Below, one piece after another: positions 23,705 through 33,506 of a stretch of 64,000 bases of DNA. The position numbers and the translations under genes were made by a program. The notes under the pieces were generated by a model. The model was given only the letters and a program-made list of their open reading frames with translations. It was not told the origin of the DNA and did no database searches. This DNA is from Mesostigma viride (Eukaryota > Streptophyta > Mesostigmatophyceae > Mesostigmatales > Mesostigmataceae), in NCBI GenBank assembly GCA_009746045.1, contig RPFO01000130.1, positions 1 through 64,000 on the forward strand, in the 5' to 3' direction. The stretch's first letter is position 1, and each line of letters begins with the position of its first letter.

Positions 23705-25400
23705 CCGTGTTAGTTCGTACGGCACCTCGGGTATGAAAATACGCCGTATTCCACGGTACTGACGCTTTCGACCGCGTACGCCGTACGATTTTCGCCGTTT
23801 TTCACTTTGGACTTAGCCGATTTTGGAGGTCGCGGATGTGTCACGCGGTGGGGAGAGGCCCAGGAATCTGTCGGTGGTGCTGAAATTGCTGAAATTGCAG
23901 CGAGTGCATAGCTACTTGCTAGTACACGCGTGACGGTGTGCCTTTTTACATTCTTGGACAGGATTTTTTATTGCGCGGGAGAAAAGCTGTAAGGGGACAG
24001 CCTGGCAGTATCATAAGGTTTAGGGACGGGTGCACTTCCAGAAGACGCAATTAAAGCAAGTAGAGGGTTGTGCGCCAGGCAATCCTAAGAGGCGACCGTG
24101 CCTACACTGTAGAGTTCCAGTCGTCAGAAGGGGAGAGGAGTATCAGTACCTCCACCAGATTGACGAGGTGGAAAGGACCGTTCGTGGGGAAGACGTGGTA
24201 GTCGGCCAGAGGTGGGCGTGCAGGCTGTGCGATTACAAGTTCGGCAAGCCTGGCAACTTAAGAAAGGATCGCGCTGTCGGCCATCTCGGCCACATCCCCA
24301 ACAAGGGAGCCACATTTTACCAGCAGTCTGGGAATGTAGAAGGCCTGATCGGGAGGTTTCAGGCGGCTGAGGCAGCCCGATTGGAAAGGAGGGAGCAAAA
24401 GGCAGTGCTCGGTGCCCGCATCGCCAAGGCCCTGCTGCCTGCCGCTGCTTCGGGTGCTGGCCCTTCTGGCTCCGGCAAGGCTGTGCAGAAGACGATTCCA
24501 CAGTGCTTTACCAATGTGCAGCTCCAGGAACTCCACCTTGCCCAGGCCTCTTTCTTTTACGAAAATGGCATTCCGTTTCACGTCGCCGCCAGCTCATCGT
24601 ACAAGAACATGATCGCGACAGTGGCAAAGTATGGACCTGCCGCAGCAGTGAACTAGGGCAATATCGTTTCCCGCAGTTTACCTTTCCAAGCATATCCGCT
24701 GCAGTTGACAGTGTTTTATGGGCCCAGTTTGCCGTATACTTTTCTCAGGCATGCCCTGGCATGCAGTTGACGGTGTGTTTTATGGGCTACTTGCCACTTA
24801 TGATTTACTTTTGGCACGTCCTTGGCATTTTTATTGTATGGTCAAATCTGGGTTCATTGCCAATGATTTGATTTTTCAGGGATTCATGGCATGCACTTGT
24901 TGTCATTGTGCAGCGAAGCTGCCATCTATACTGTAGTGCTATGGCATCTACTGCATCAAGGCTGCCAGAGCTCTGGGTGCATTATACCATTCAAACATGT
25001 GTTATGTTGTCAATGATGCATTGTAATAAAAGAGACCAGTGTTAGATGGTCAATAGTTTGCATGTCCACAATATACAAATGTACTTGAAGGATGTATTGC
25101 AATGTCGATCTAAGTGTGGCAGGTGGCAAGTCACTGCCATTATGCTCATTAATGAATAGCATAGAGCATAGTACATAGTAACATTTGTTGGCTGCAGGGT
25201 CACACATCCTTAGAATACCCCGTACTTTAAGCCTTGGCATCAATAATACCCCGTACTTCTTGACCACAATTTCAAAAATACCCGTACTGCCATATTGCGT
25301 ATTTTTTCGCGTATTTTCGACCCCTCGCAAAAATACCCGTACTTTTACAGTACGCGAGGGTTTTACCGAGTACCCCGTACTGCCGTACGGACAACCACGG
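23705..25400 (+). mobile_element. hAT element 3 with truncated transposase
   Basis: Flanked by perfect 8-bp duplications GTTTGTAC at 23697-23704 and 25401-25408. The inverted ends are CCGTGTTAGTTCGTACGGCA at 23705 and, reverse-complemented, CCGTGGTTGTCCGTACGGCA at 25400 (17 of 20 identical). The 8-bp duplication is diagnostic of hAT-type insertion. The element is 1696 bp and has one coding block. Subterminal sequence holds several TACGCCGTA/GTACGGG-type short repeats, which hAT transposases often bind. Confidence 0.85.
24030..24656 (+). CDS. hAT-type transposase N-terminal region (truncated)
   Basis: The 209-codon frame opens at a GTG, and no in-frame ATG is found near its start, so a spliced upstream exon or a lost start is likely. 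Early sequence is basic with CLHC; near residue 73 it has CRLCDYKFGKPGNLRK followed by HLGH, a BED-like zinc-binding pattern (CxxC then HxxH). Near residue 180 it has FFYENGIPFHVAAS, a segment that in hAT and DUF659 proteins stands just before the catalytic region. The frame then ends with TAG at 24654. No catalytic DDE region or C-terminal hAT dimerisation domain follows before the right TIR. It may be a dead remnant or a short DNA-binding protein that still binds the element ends; I cannot tell which. Confidence 0.65.
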   Translation: MHFQKTQLKQVEGCAPGNPKRRPCLHCRVPVVRRGEEYQYLHQIDEVERTVRGEDVVVGQRWACRLCDYKFGKPGNLRKDRAVGHLGHIPNKGATFYQQSGNVEGLIGRFQAAEAARLERREQKAVLGARIAKALLPAAASGAGPSGSGKAVQKTIPQCFTNVQLQELHLAQASFFYENGIPFHVAASSSYKNMIATVAKYGPAAAVN

Positions 25401-25520
25401 GTTTGTACAGCGCTTGACTTCGTTAGTACAGTGATTTGATTCGTTGGTACAGGGGCTCACTTAGTTTCTACAGCGAGTCACTCCTTTAGTGCAGTGACTT
25501 ACTTCTTTAGTCAGCAGCTC
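25401..25520 (+). repeat. 21-nt intron minisatellite, block 1 continued
   Basis: Continues the 21-nt units right after the hAT target duplication and leads into the class A intron leader (TTTAGTCAGCAGCTCC at about 25502). Confidence 0.85.
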
Positions 25521-25664
25521 CGGGCCATTCGTTAGGTCTTTCTTTGGGCTCGGATGTGACCCCCGCACTGGCTTGCATTTTTAGAGGCATGCTTTTCCTG
25601 TTGCTCATTCCATGGTTGGCACATTCGTCTGTGATGCTTGGCTTGATATTTTTCTCCTACACAG

Positions 25665-25736
25665 GGACCTTGACACCAACCAGCTAAGCGGCGCCATCCC
25701 ACACGAGCTGGGGTCCTTGTCCTCCTTGCAATATCT
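25665..25736 (+). CDS. LRR exon 4, class A
   Basis: Acceptor CTACACAG, donor GTAAGC. It reads DLDTNQLSGAIPHELGSLSS then LQYL. It defines class A (DTNQLSGAIP); the others are at 29018, 31859 and 51523. Confidence 0.85.
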
Positions 25737-26314
25737 GTAAGCCTCAATCAAGTGCTTGTTTTGGCTGTGCTCTTGTGTGAACCCGCTGTGCTTAGTTTGT
25801 GTAACTAGCCTTTGCTTAATAGAGCCCAGGAGCCAGTACCGAAGCTGTCTGATCATCCTAATTCCTAGCTTTGAAGTAAGTGTGGCTGTATAAACAGAGA
25901 CTATCGTTGAGAAAACAGATCTTGTTATATTCTAAGGATCCTGTTTTCTGTGGCTAATGCGGCGAGCCCAGGTGCTCCATTTTAGCGACGTCCAGGGCAA
26001 TCATTGCCCAGCCCATCACACGTTTGATTTAATCAAAACGATGCATACTGCAATGGATTCTCGGGTGCTTGTGCATGTCTGCGAAGGCCTGGGCACTCAA
26101 GCTATAGTCACCATTGAGTTGTATCATGTTAACTTCCCATTCGTAGGTCTTTGTGAGTCGGGTGGGCTCAGACGTAACCTGTGCATGGGCTGGCATTTTA
26201 CGAGGCATGTTTTTGCTGTTGCTCATTCCCTGGTGCTCATTCCCTGGTGGTCATTCGTACATATGTGGATTCGTACGTATGTGGAGCCGGGCTTGACATT
26301 TCTGCCCTACACAG

Positions 26315-26386
26315 GTACCTTTACAGTAACAAGCTAAGCGGCACCATTCCACACGAGCTGGGGTCCTTGTCCTCTATTGTACAACT
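26315..26386 (+). CDS. LRR exon 5, class B
   Basis: Acceptor CTACACAG, donor GTAAGC. It reads YLYSNKLSGTIPHELGSLSS then IVQL. It defines class B (SNKLSGTIP). The intron leader before it contains the GCGAGCCCAGG site into which hAT element 1 inserted in another copy. Confidence 0.85.
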
Positions 26387-26563
26387 GTAAGCCTTTCCTC
26401 GCTGCGCTTGTTTTGGCTGTGCTCTTTTCTCAACCGGCATTCACTCGGTTGTGTAACTTGCCTTTGCCTGCTGGAGCCCAGGAGCTGTCTGATTGGTATG
26501 CTGCTTATTATATCTTGTCAGTGCACACGTGTGTTGCACCTGAAACTGTCTTTCTTACCACAG

Positions 26564-26635
26564 GTGGTTGCCTTACAACCTGTTGAGCGGCAGCATCCCA
26601 CCTGAGCTGGGATCCTTGAACAGAGTGGTATTTCT
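26564..26635 (+). CDS. LRR exon 6, class C
   Basis: Acceptor TTACCACAG, donor GTAAGC. It reads WLPYNLLSGSIPPELGSLNR then VVFL. It defines class C (SGSIPPELGSL). It lies only 177 bp after exon 5, as in the other B-C pairs. Compared with its paralogues at 38345 and 53736, PY replaces ND in the loop. Confidence 0.85.
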
Positions 26636-26849
26636 GTAAGCTATACTGCACCGGCTCGTGCTAATCAATCGGCCGCAAATCTCATTTATGCTTCTGGCAT
26701 TTCTGCTCATTGCAACTGTAACCGGCCCTGTATTCGTCATCGCCAAACCCGATACAGGCTTGCATCACGGCAGCACCCATGCCATCTGTTTTTTTTGCTG
26801 TTGCTAATTTCTTGTTGTTGCATTTCATGATTTTCGCCTGTACAACATT

Positions 26850-27540
26850 TGTTGAGCTTCGCTCATTTTATATATGACGCGTGGACGGGCTCAAAGGGGA
26901 CAGACCTGCCATAGGTAGCGTAAGACTAGCGCTTCTCAAGAGGGTACTGCACCGTCCGGCCCTTTTTGTGCCGAGGCTGAGTGTGGTTCCGGAGTGCAGG
27001 CCTAGGTAGCTTCTAACGTATGTCACTAGACCTTGTACCTGCGCCAGCCGCCAGGCGTGGCGCAACTGTGATGGGCAGTCAGTACACCTTGTACCTGCGC
27101 CAGCCAGCAGGCCTGTGTGGCGCAATGTGAATGATAGTCAGTACTTAGAGTGGTGTAGGGGACATAGGGAGGCCTCTTTTCAGCTCCCACCCACCCACCC
27201 ACCCACCCACCCACCCACCCACCCACCCACCCACCCACCCACCCACCCACCCACCCACCCACCCACCCACCCACCCACCCACCCACCCACCCACCCACCC
27301 ACCCACCCACCCACCCACGCTGCTAAGAGGGGCAACACCTTGTGTTGGAGTATGCTGGCCACCCAGCATGGTGCTACAATAACCAACTTGATAATGATGT
27401 GCACTGAGTTTGAAGGTGTGGTATCCTAGGCTGTACGTATAATAAAGCCTAGCACACACAGATGTAAAATAAATGTTTCTCTTGGTGGGAAGGAACTACA
27501 ATGGACCAAAAACAAGAAATGTATCTAGATAGTAACAACG
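26850..27540 (+). mobile_element. Family S copy 3 with CCCA microsatellite
   Basis: Runs from GTTGAGCTTCGCTCATTTT at 26851 to ACAAGAAATG and TAGTAACAACGTAC at about 27541. The paralogous introns at 38621-38650 and 53990-54020 read straight through this point (TACAACATTGGTGTA), giving the empty site. Two polyadenylation-like AATAAA motifs lie near 27439 and 27469. It has no coding frame. Confidence 0.8.
27186..27318 (+). repeat. (CCCA)n microsatellite inside family S
   Basis: About 33 near-perfect CCCA units. Sister copies have only 3 to 5 units at this place (16481 and 57452), so the expansion is specific to this copy. The VGGWVGG open frames over it are artefacts. Confidence 0.95.
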
Positions 27541-27862
27541 TACTGCCAGGTGTAGTTTGCTCCGGAGTCTGGAGACCCTTGTCTGGTTCCTGCCACGAAC
27601 AGACGGATTTTTTTCCTGGTAGCAGATTCTAGTTTCTTGCCAGTGCGTCTGCCAACGCGCAGGTTCTTGTGGGCTCAAGAGCCGCCCATGCACGATGCGT
27701 TCTTGTGGCTGTCGTTGTGAGTTGGGTGGGCTCAGACGTAACCGGTGCATGGGCTGGCATTTTACGAGGCATATTTTTGCTGTTGCTCATTCCCTATGGC
27801 TCATTCCCTGGTGCTCATTCGTGTGTGGTGCCCGGCTTGACATTTCTTTCCTATACACACAG

Positions 27863-27934
27863 GTACCTTTTCGCGAACAAGCTAAGCGGCACCATTCCAC
27901 ACGAGCTGGGGTCCTTGTCATCTATTGCACGACT
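27863..27934 (+). CDS. LRR exon 7, class B
   Basis: Acceptor ACACACAG, donor GTAAGC. It reads YLFANKLSGTIPHELGSLSS then IARL. The IARL end is shared only with exon 9 at 29648, which fits the 1.79-kb tandem duplication that links the two. Confidence 0.85.
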
Positions 27935-28064
27935 GTAAGCCTTTCCTCCATGTGCTTGTTTTGGCTGTGCTCTTGTCTGAACCCGCTGTCATTCGGTTGT
28001 ATAGCTTGCCTTTGCATGCTAGAGCTCAGTAGCCGGCACCGGAGCTGTCTAATCGGTGCAGTTG

Positions 28065-28560
28065 TGCTCCCCAGGTGGCATCTATCCGGTGGCCGGTATT
28101 TACCGGCGCGGACGCCTAGCTAGGCAGGCATTCAGTGTTGGTGCCTAGTTGCCAGTTGGCACCTCAGTAATTAGGTTCGACTGCCAGCGTGCGCCGTGAC
28201 GGTCCGAAAACCGTCGCCCTCGATAGCGCAAGATTCGCGCTGAGCACCGGTAGTCTCGGTTTAGCGGTCCAAGGGCACATCATCGGTTAGCGCCGTGCCG
28301 CCGAGCTGGCCTGGCCCGCCGCAAGGAGAGCTCTCACTGATAAGCAATCAGTGGCGGCTTGCGGGCTCAGCCTCCCAGCCATCGGTTCCCCACATTCTTG
28401 TTCGCTCCGTTCTCTTTCCTGCGTGGAAGCCTCAGGTGCATTCAGCATTCAGCTTGTATGCTGCTGATCATATCTTGTTAGTGCAAACGTGTCACGCCTG
28501 AAACTGCCTTTCTCTTAACCGTGCGACTCCATGGTAACCACTTTGTCAGTCATGCAGTGG
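28065..28560 (+). repeat. Tandem-duplicated intron block, copy 1, with broken class C exon
   Basis: Near-identical to 29850-30345 at a spacing of about 1787 bp. After a CCCCAG acceptor-like site it starts GTGGCATCTATCCGGTGGC, where a class C exon would start G-TGG, but the LRR consensus is lost at once. The rest is a GC-rich unknown sequence with paired motifs (ACTGATAAGCAATCAGT hairpin near 28337). Confidence 0.65.
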
Positions 28561-28880
28561 CTCACCTCGTTCGTCAGCGGCTCAGTTCCTTAGTACAGCG
28601 ACTCACTTTGTTCCTACATCGATTTGGTTCGTTAGCACAGCGACTGGATTTGGTAGTCAGCGGCTCAGTTCCTTTGTACAGCGACTCGATTCGTTAGTCA
28701 GCGGCTCACTTCCTTCGTACAGCGACTGGATTTGGTAGTCAGCGGCTCACTTCGTTAGTACAGCGCTTCACTTCGTTAGTGCAGTGATTTGATTCGTTGG
28801 TACAGGGGCTCACTTAGTTTCTACAGCGAGTCACTTCTTTAGTACAGTGATTTACTTCTTTAGTCAGCAGCTCGGGGCCA
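28561..28880 (+). repeat. 21-nt intron minisatellite, block 2
   Basis: About 15 diverged units (for example CAGCGACTCACTTTGTTCCTA) directly before the class A leader of exon 8. Confidence 0.85.
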
Positions 28881-29017
28881 TTCGTTAGGTCTTTCTTTGG
28901 GCTCGGATGTGACCCCCGCACTGGCTTGCATTTTTAGAGGCATGCTTTTCCTGTTGCTCATTTCATGGTTGGCCCATTCGTCTGTCATGCTTGGCTTGAT
29001 ATTTCTCTCCTACACAG

Positions 29018-29089
29018 GGACCTTGACACCAACCAGCTAAGCGGCGCCATCCCAAACGAGCTGGGGTCCTTGTCCTCCTTGCAATATCT
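29018..29089 (+). CDS. LRR exon 8, class A
   Basis: Acceptor CTACACAG, donor GTAAGC. It reads DLDTNQLSGAIPNELGSLSS then LQYL; it differs from exon 4 by H to N before E-L-G. Confidence 0.85.
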
Positions 29090-29647
29090 GTAAGCCTCAA
29101 TCAAGTGCTTGTTTTGGCTGTGCTCTTGTCTGAACCCGCTGCGCTTAGTTTCTGTAACTAGCCTTTGCTTAATAGAGCCCAGGAGCCAGTACCGAATCTG
29201 TCTGATCATCCTAATTCCTAGCTTTGAAGTAAGTGTGGCTGTATAAACAGAGACTATCGTTGAGAAAACAGATCTTGTTATATTCTAAGGATCCTGTTTT
29301 CTGTGGCTAATGCGGCGAGCCCAGGTGCTCCATTTTAGCGATGTCCAGGGCAATCATTGCCCAGCCCATCACACGTTTGATTTAATCAAAATGATGCATA
29401 CTGCAATGGATTCTCGGGTGCTTGTGCATGGCTGCGAAGGCCTGGGCACTCAAGCTATAGTCACCATTGAGTTGTATCATGTTTACTCCCCATTCGTAGG
29501 TCTTTGTGAGTTGGGTGGGCTCAGACGTAACCTGTGCATGGGCTGGCATTTTACGAGGCATGTTTTTGCTGTTGCTCATTCCCTATCGCTCATTCCCTGG
29601 TGCTCATTCGTATGTGGAGCCGGGCTTGACATTTCTGCCCTGCACAG

Positions 29648-29719
29648 GTTCCTTTACAGTAACAAGCTAAGCGGCACCATTCCACACGAGCTGGGGTCCT
29701 TGTCATCTATTGCACGACT
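29648..29719 (+). CDS. LRR exon 9, class B
   Basis: Acceptor TGCACAG, donor GTAAGC. It reads FLYSNKLSGTIPHELGSLSS then IARL. Confidence 0.85.
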
Positions 29720-29849
29720 GTAAGCCTTTCCTCCATGTGTTTGTTTTGGCTGTGCTCTTGACTGAAGCCGCTGTCATTCGGTTGTGTAACTTGCCTTTGC
29801 CTGCTAGAGCTCAGTAGCCGGCGCCGAAGCTGTCTGATTGGTGCAGTTG

Positions 29850-30345
29850 GGCTCCCGAGGTGGCATCTATCCGGTGGCCGGTATTTGCCGGCGCGGACGC
29901 CTAACTAAGGCAGGCATTTAGTGTTGGTGCCTAGTTGCCAGTTGGCACCTCAGTAATTAGGTTCGACTGCCAGCGTGCGCCGTGACGGTCCGAAAACCGT
30001 CGCCCTCGATAGCGCAAGATTCGCGCTGAGCACCGGTAGTCTCGGTTTAGCGGTCCAAGGGCACATCATCGGTTAGCGCAGTGCCGCCGAGCTGGCCTGG
30101 CCCGCCGCAAGGAGAGCTCTCACTGATAAGCAATCAGTGGCGGCTTGCGGGCTCAGCCTCCCAGCCATCGGTTCCCCACATTCTTGTTCGCTCCGTTCTC
30201 TTTCCTGCGTGGAAGCCTCAGGTGCATTCAGCATTCAGCTTGTATGCTGCTGATCATATCTTGTTAGTGCAAACGTGTCACGCCTGAAACTGCCTTTCTC
30301 TTAACCGTGCGACTCCAGGGTAACCACTTTGTCAGTCATGCAGTG
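29850..30345 (+). repeat. Tandem-duplicated intron block, copy 2, with broken class C exon
   Basis: Second copy of 28065-28560. Here the acceptor-like CCCCAG has become CCCGAG, so even the splice site of the broken exon is lost. Confidence 0.65.
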
Positions 30346-30616
30346 GCTCACCTCGTTCGTCAGCGGCTCAGTTCCTTAGTACAGCGACTCACTTTGTTCC
30401 TACATCGATTTGGTTCGTTAGCACAGCGACTGGATTTGGTAGTCAGCGGCTCAGTTCCTTTGTACAGCGACTCGATTCGTTAGTCAGCGGCTCACTTCCT
30501 TTGTACAGCGACTGGATTTGGTAGTCAGCGGCTCACTTCGTCAGTACAGCGCTTCACTTCGTTAGTACAGTGATTGAATTCGTTGGTACAGGGGCTCACT
30601 TAGTTTGTACTGCGCC
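30346..30616 (+). repeat. 21-nt intron minisatellite, block 3
   Basis: Near-identical to block 2 but cut at 30616, where retrotransposon sequence (CCGCCCCTGCTGGGC) begins without a transition. Confidence 0.85.
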
Positions 30617-31540
30617 GCCCCTGCTGGGCTTGCAGCTGCTGGAGTCTTTGCCTGGTCCAGCAGCCTCGACATGGCCGCTATCAGGACACCAATATCTCCT
30701 CCAGAGAGGGCGCTGCCCGGCCGGGTTGGAAAGCCACCCGTTGGGGTTGCATAGCCAGTGTCGGTCCCCAGCAGCCGACCTATGTTTCGATATCTAGGTC
30801 CGCCATGTCCTGGTCGATCGCCCCAGGGGCGCCATCCTCCTCCCCACCGCCCGCTCCACCATGCCCCGCCCCTCCGCTTCCATCGGCCCAAGGGGGAACA
30901 CCCCCTGTTCCCACCGCGCCTGCTGACGCTGGTGGATCCGGCTCTGCAATAGCTCCCTCAGCTGCGCTGCTAACACATCGACCAGGTCCTCCTCCCCATC
31001 CCAATCGCTGACAACCCCCCTTTCCTCCAATGCGTCCATGACGTTCTTGGCACACCCCTTGTTGAGCTTCTTGATTCGCTCTAGCCAACCCCCCTCCCCT
31101 AGGATCTTCTGAACGGCAGTCGCGGCCTCCTTTGGGGTGCATCCCGCCTTGGCTGCTTGCTTGAGTTTCACTATGAAATTCCGTTCTGGGGCTGTCACTG
31201 TCGAGGTCATGATGGGTTATAATGCTTGATGTGTTGCGTTGCGTTTTGTTTTTTGTGATGTGGTCACGTGAGGTTCTCAGGCAAAGAAACAACCTGCTTC
31301 CCTAGAAGCCCACCTTTTATATCAACCACCTGTCCAGCCAACCCCTACCTGGGTGGCTAGGGTACAGGTGCCAGCACAAAAAATATTTTTTCTGAAAATT
31401 ATTTTTTCTCTTTGTGCTACATATACGGCGTTGCATTCTCCGCTCAGCACGTTAGTCATAGATAAATCATAAAATGAGCATATGCCTTAACATCAGCCAA
31501 AAGGTTTTCGCATAAAAAGTAAAAGCATTAGCTTGTACAA
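30617..31540 (-). pseudogene. DIRS/Ngaro-like gag fragment plus terminus (copy D4)
   Basis: The minus-strand frame from ATG at 31210 reads MTSTVTAPERNFIVKLKQAA and continues through a lysine-rich segment, as at 50869 in copy D3. The fragment ends abruptly at 30617. From 31211 to about 31540 it holds the non-coding terminus also found at 50870-51200. It shares its flanks with D3 far into the LRR intron, so it arose by segmental duplication, not by a separate insertion. Confidence 0.75.
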
Positions 31541-31710
31541 CTCACAGCGACTCGATTCGTTCGTCAGCGGTTGTACAGCGCTTCAACTTTGTTTGTACAG
31601 CGCTTCACTTCGTTAGTACAGTGATTTGATTCGTAGGTACAAGGGCTCACATCGTTTGTACTGCGAGTCACTTCTTTAGTACAGTGGCTTACTTCATTAG
31701 TCAGCAGCTC
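31541..31710 (+). repeat. 21-nt intron minisatellite, block 4
   Basis: Seven or eight units before class A exon 10; duplicated at 51205-51375. Confidence 0.8.
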
Positions 31711-31858
31711 TGGGTCATTCGTTAGGTCTTTCGTTGGGCTCGGATGTTACCCCCGCACTGGCTGGCATTTTTAGAGGCATGCTTTTTCTGTTGCTCATTT
31801 CATGGTTGGCCCATTCGTCTGTGATGCTTGGCTTGATATTTTTCTCCTACATATACAG

Positions 31859-31930
31859 GGCCCTTGACACCAACCAGCTAAGCGGCGCCATCCCAAACGA
31901 GCTGGGGTCCTTGTCCTCCTTGCAATATCT
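31859..31930 (+). CDS. LRR exon 10, class A
   Basis: Acceptor CATATACAG, donor GTAAGC. It reads ALDTNQLSGAIPNELGSLSS then LQYL. The first residue is Ala in place of Asp; the same change is in exon 14. Confidence 0.85.
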
Positions 31931-32106
31931 GTAAGCCTCAATCAAGTGCTTGTTTTGGCTGTGCTCTTGTGTGAACCCGCTGTGCTTAGTTTCTGTAACT
32001 AGCCTTTGCTTAATAGAGCCCAGGAGCCAGTACCGAAGCTGTCTGATCATCCTAATTCCTAGCTTTCAAGTAGGTGTGGCTGTATAAATGGAGACTATCG
32101 TTGAGA

Positions 32107-32850
32107 ATATAAGGGTAAGGCTAGCCTTTGGCAAGCAATAAGTGTTCCCATGAGCATCGGCGGCCGGGATGTCGCCTGACTTTTGTACATGTGTGCTCCA
32201 CTCATTGTTTTAATAAAGAGTCTGGTTACCCTGGAGTTCCACGGTTAATAGAATCGCGGTTCTCTGAACATAGTTTCTTTTTAGTGAGATGGAAGGGTAG
32301 CCGCTAGAGCTTGGCTATAGGGTTCAGGTGACATACCTTTTGAGGTCGGTGCCGCCTGATCCGGATCGGTCGTGGCCAAAGCTTTGGCCAGTTTTTTCCT
32401 GGCCAGGTGGCAGGAGCTACGTTGAGATATAAACCTGCCACTGTCTAGGTTTCTTTGTCAGTGACGTAGTGATGAACTAGATCTAGATTCTTTCTCTCGC
32501 GCAATATGTGACCTGATAGCCCTGGCAGCCTTACGTAAGCCGCCGGCAATTAGAACGCCACATTGCGTCATTTGTTCAGACGCAACATGCGCGTGGCGAA
32601 AAAATGCCGTCCGGGCCAAGGCCGCATGACACGCAAAAAGGACAAAAACAAACCCACCTAGCTAAGGTCGGCCTCTTTTCTTTTCCCGCCCACCCTCCCT
32701 GCGTGTTTTGGGGGTAAGGCTAGCCTTTGCCAAGCAATAAGTGTTCCCATGAGCATCGGTGGTCGAGATGTGGCCTGCCTTTTGTATGTGCTCCACTCGT
32801 TGTCTTAATAAAGAGTCTGGTTACCCTGGAGTTCCACGATTAATAAAACC
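32107..32850 (+). mobile_element. Solo terminal block of DIRS/Ngaro-like element
   Basis: Order B-A-B. B (GGTAAGGCTAGCCTTTGGC to AATAAAGAGTCTGGTTACC) at 32112-32248, A (GGTTCTCTGAACATAG to about 32700), then B again at 32712-32850. A and B are the left and right terminal sequences of copy D2. This is the right-end arrangement expected of split direct repeats, with no coding part. Duplicated at 51772-52510. Confidence 0.7.
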
Positions 32851-33192
32851 TATTTTCTGTCTGTGGCTAATGCGGCGAGCCCAGACGTCCAGGGCAATTA
32901 TTGACCAGCCCATCACACGTTTGACTTAATCATAACGATGCATACTGAAATGGATTCCTCAGGTGCTGGTGCCTGAGTGTGAAGGTCCGGGCAATCAAGC
33001 TATAGTCACCATTGAGTTGTTTCATGTTTACTCCCCATTCGTAGGTCTTTGTGAGTCGGGTGGTCTCAGACGTAACCTGTGCATGGGCTGGCATTTTACG
33101 AGGCATGTTTTTGCTGTTGCTAATTCCCTATCGCTCATTCCCTGGTGCTCATTCGTGTGTGGTGCCCGGCTTGACATTTCTGCCCTGCACAG

Positions 33193-33267
33193 GTACCTTG
33201 ACACGAACAAGCTTAGCGGCACCATTCCACACGAGCTGGGGTCCTTGTCATCTATCGTACAAGTCGT
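33193..33267 (+). CDS. LRR exon 11, class B, 75 nt
   Basis: Acceptor TGCACAG, donor GTAAGC. It reads YLDTNKLSGTIPHELGSLSS then IVQVV. A 3-nt insertion beside the donor adds one residue and keeps phase 2. The loop YLDTNK mixes class A and class B residues. Confidence 0.75.
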
Positions 33268-33506
33268 GTAAGCCTTTCGTCCGTGTGCTTGTTTTGGCTG
33301 TGCTCTTTTCTGAACCCGCATTCATTCGGTTGTGTAACTTGCCTTTGCTTAATAGAGCCCAGGAGCCAGTACCGAAGCTGTCTGATCATCCTAATTCCTA
33401 GCTTTGAAATAAATGTGGCTGTATAAACAGAGACTATCGTTGAGAAAACAGATCTTGTTATATTCTATGGATCCTATTTTCTGTGGCTAATGCGGCGAGC
33501 CCAGGC

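Larger units (their letters stand above)
30617..33000 (+). repeat. Segmental duplication, copy 1
   Basis: Near-identical to about 50272-52740. It includes part of a retrotransposon, a minisatellite block, class A exon 10, a solo retrotransposon terminus and the leader of a class B exon. The left breakpoint lies inside gag. Confidence 0.85.

Noticed and set aside
27026-27459. Repeating VGGWVGG and PTHPPTH frames
   Set aside because: Artefact of the CCCA microsatellite.
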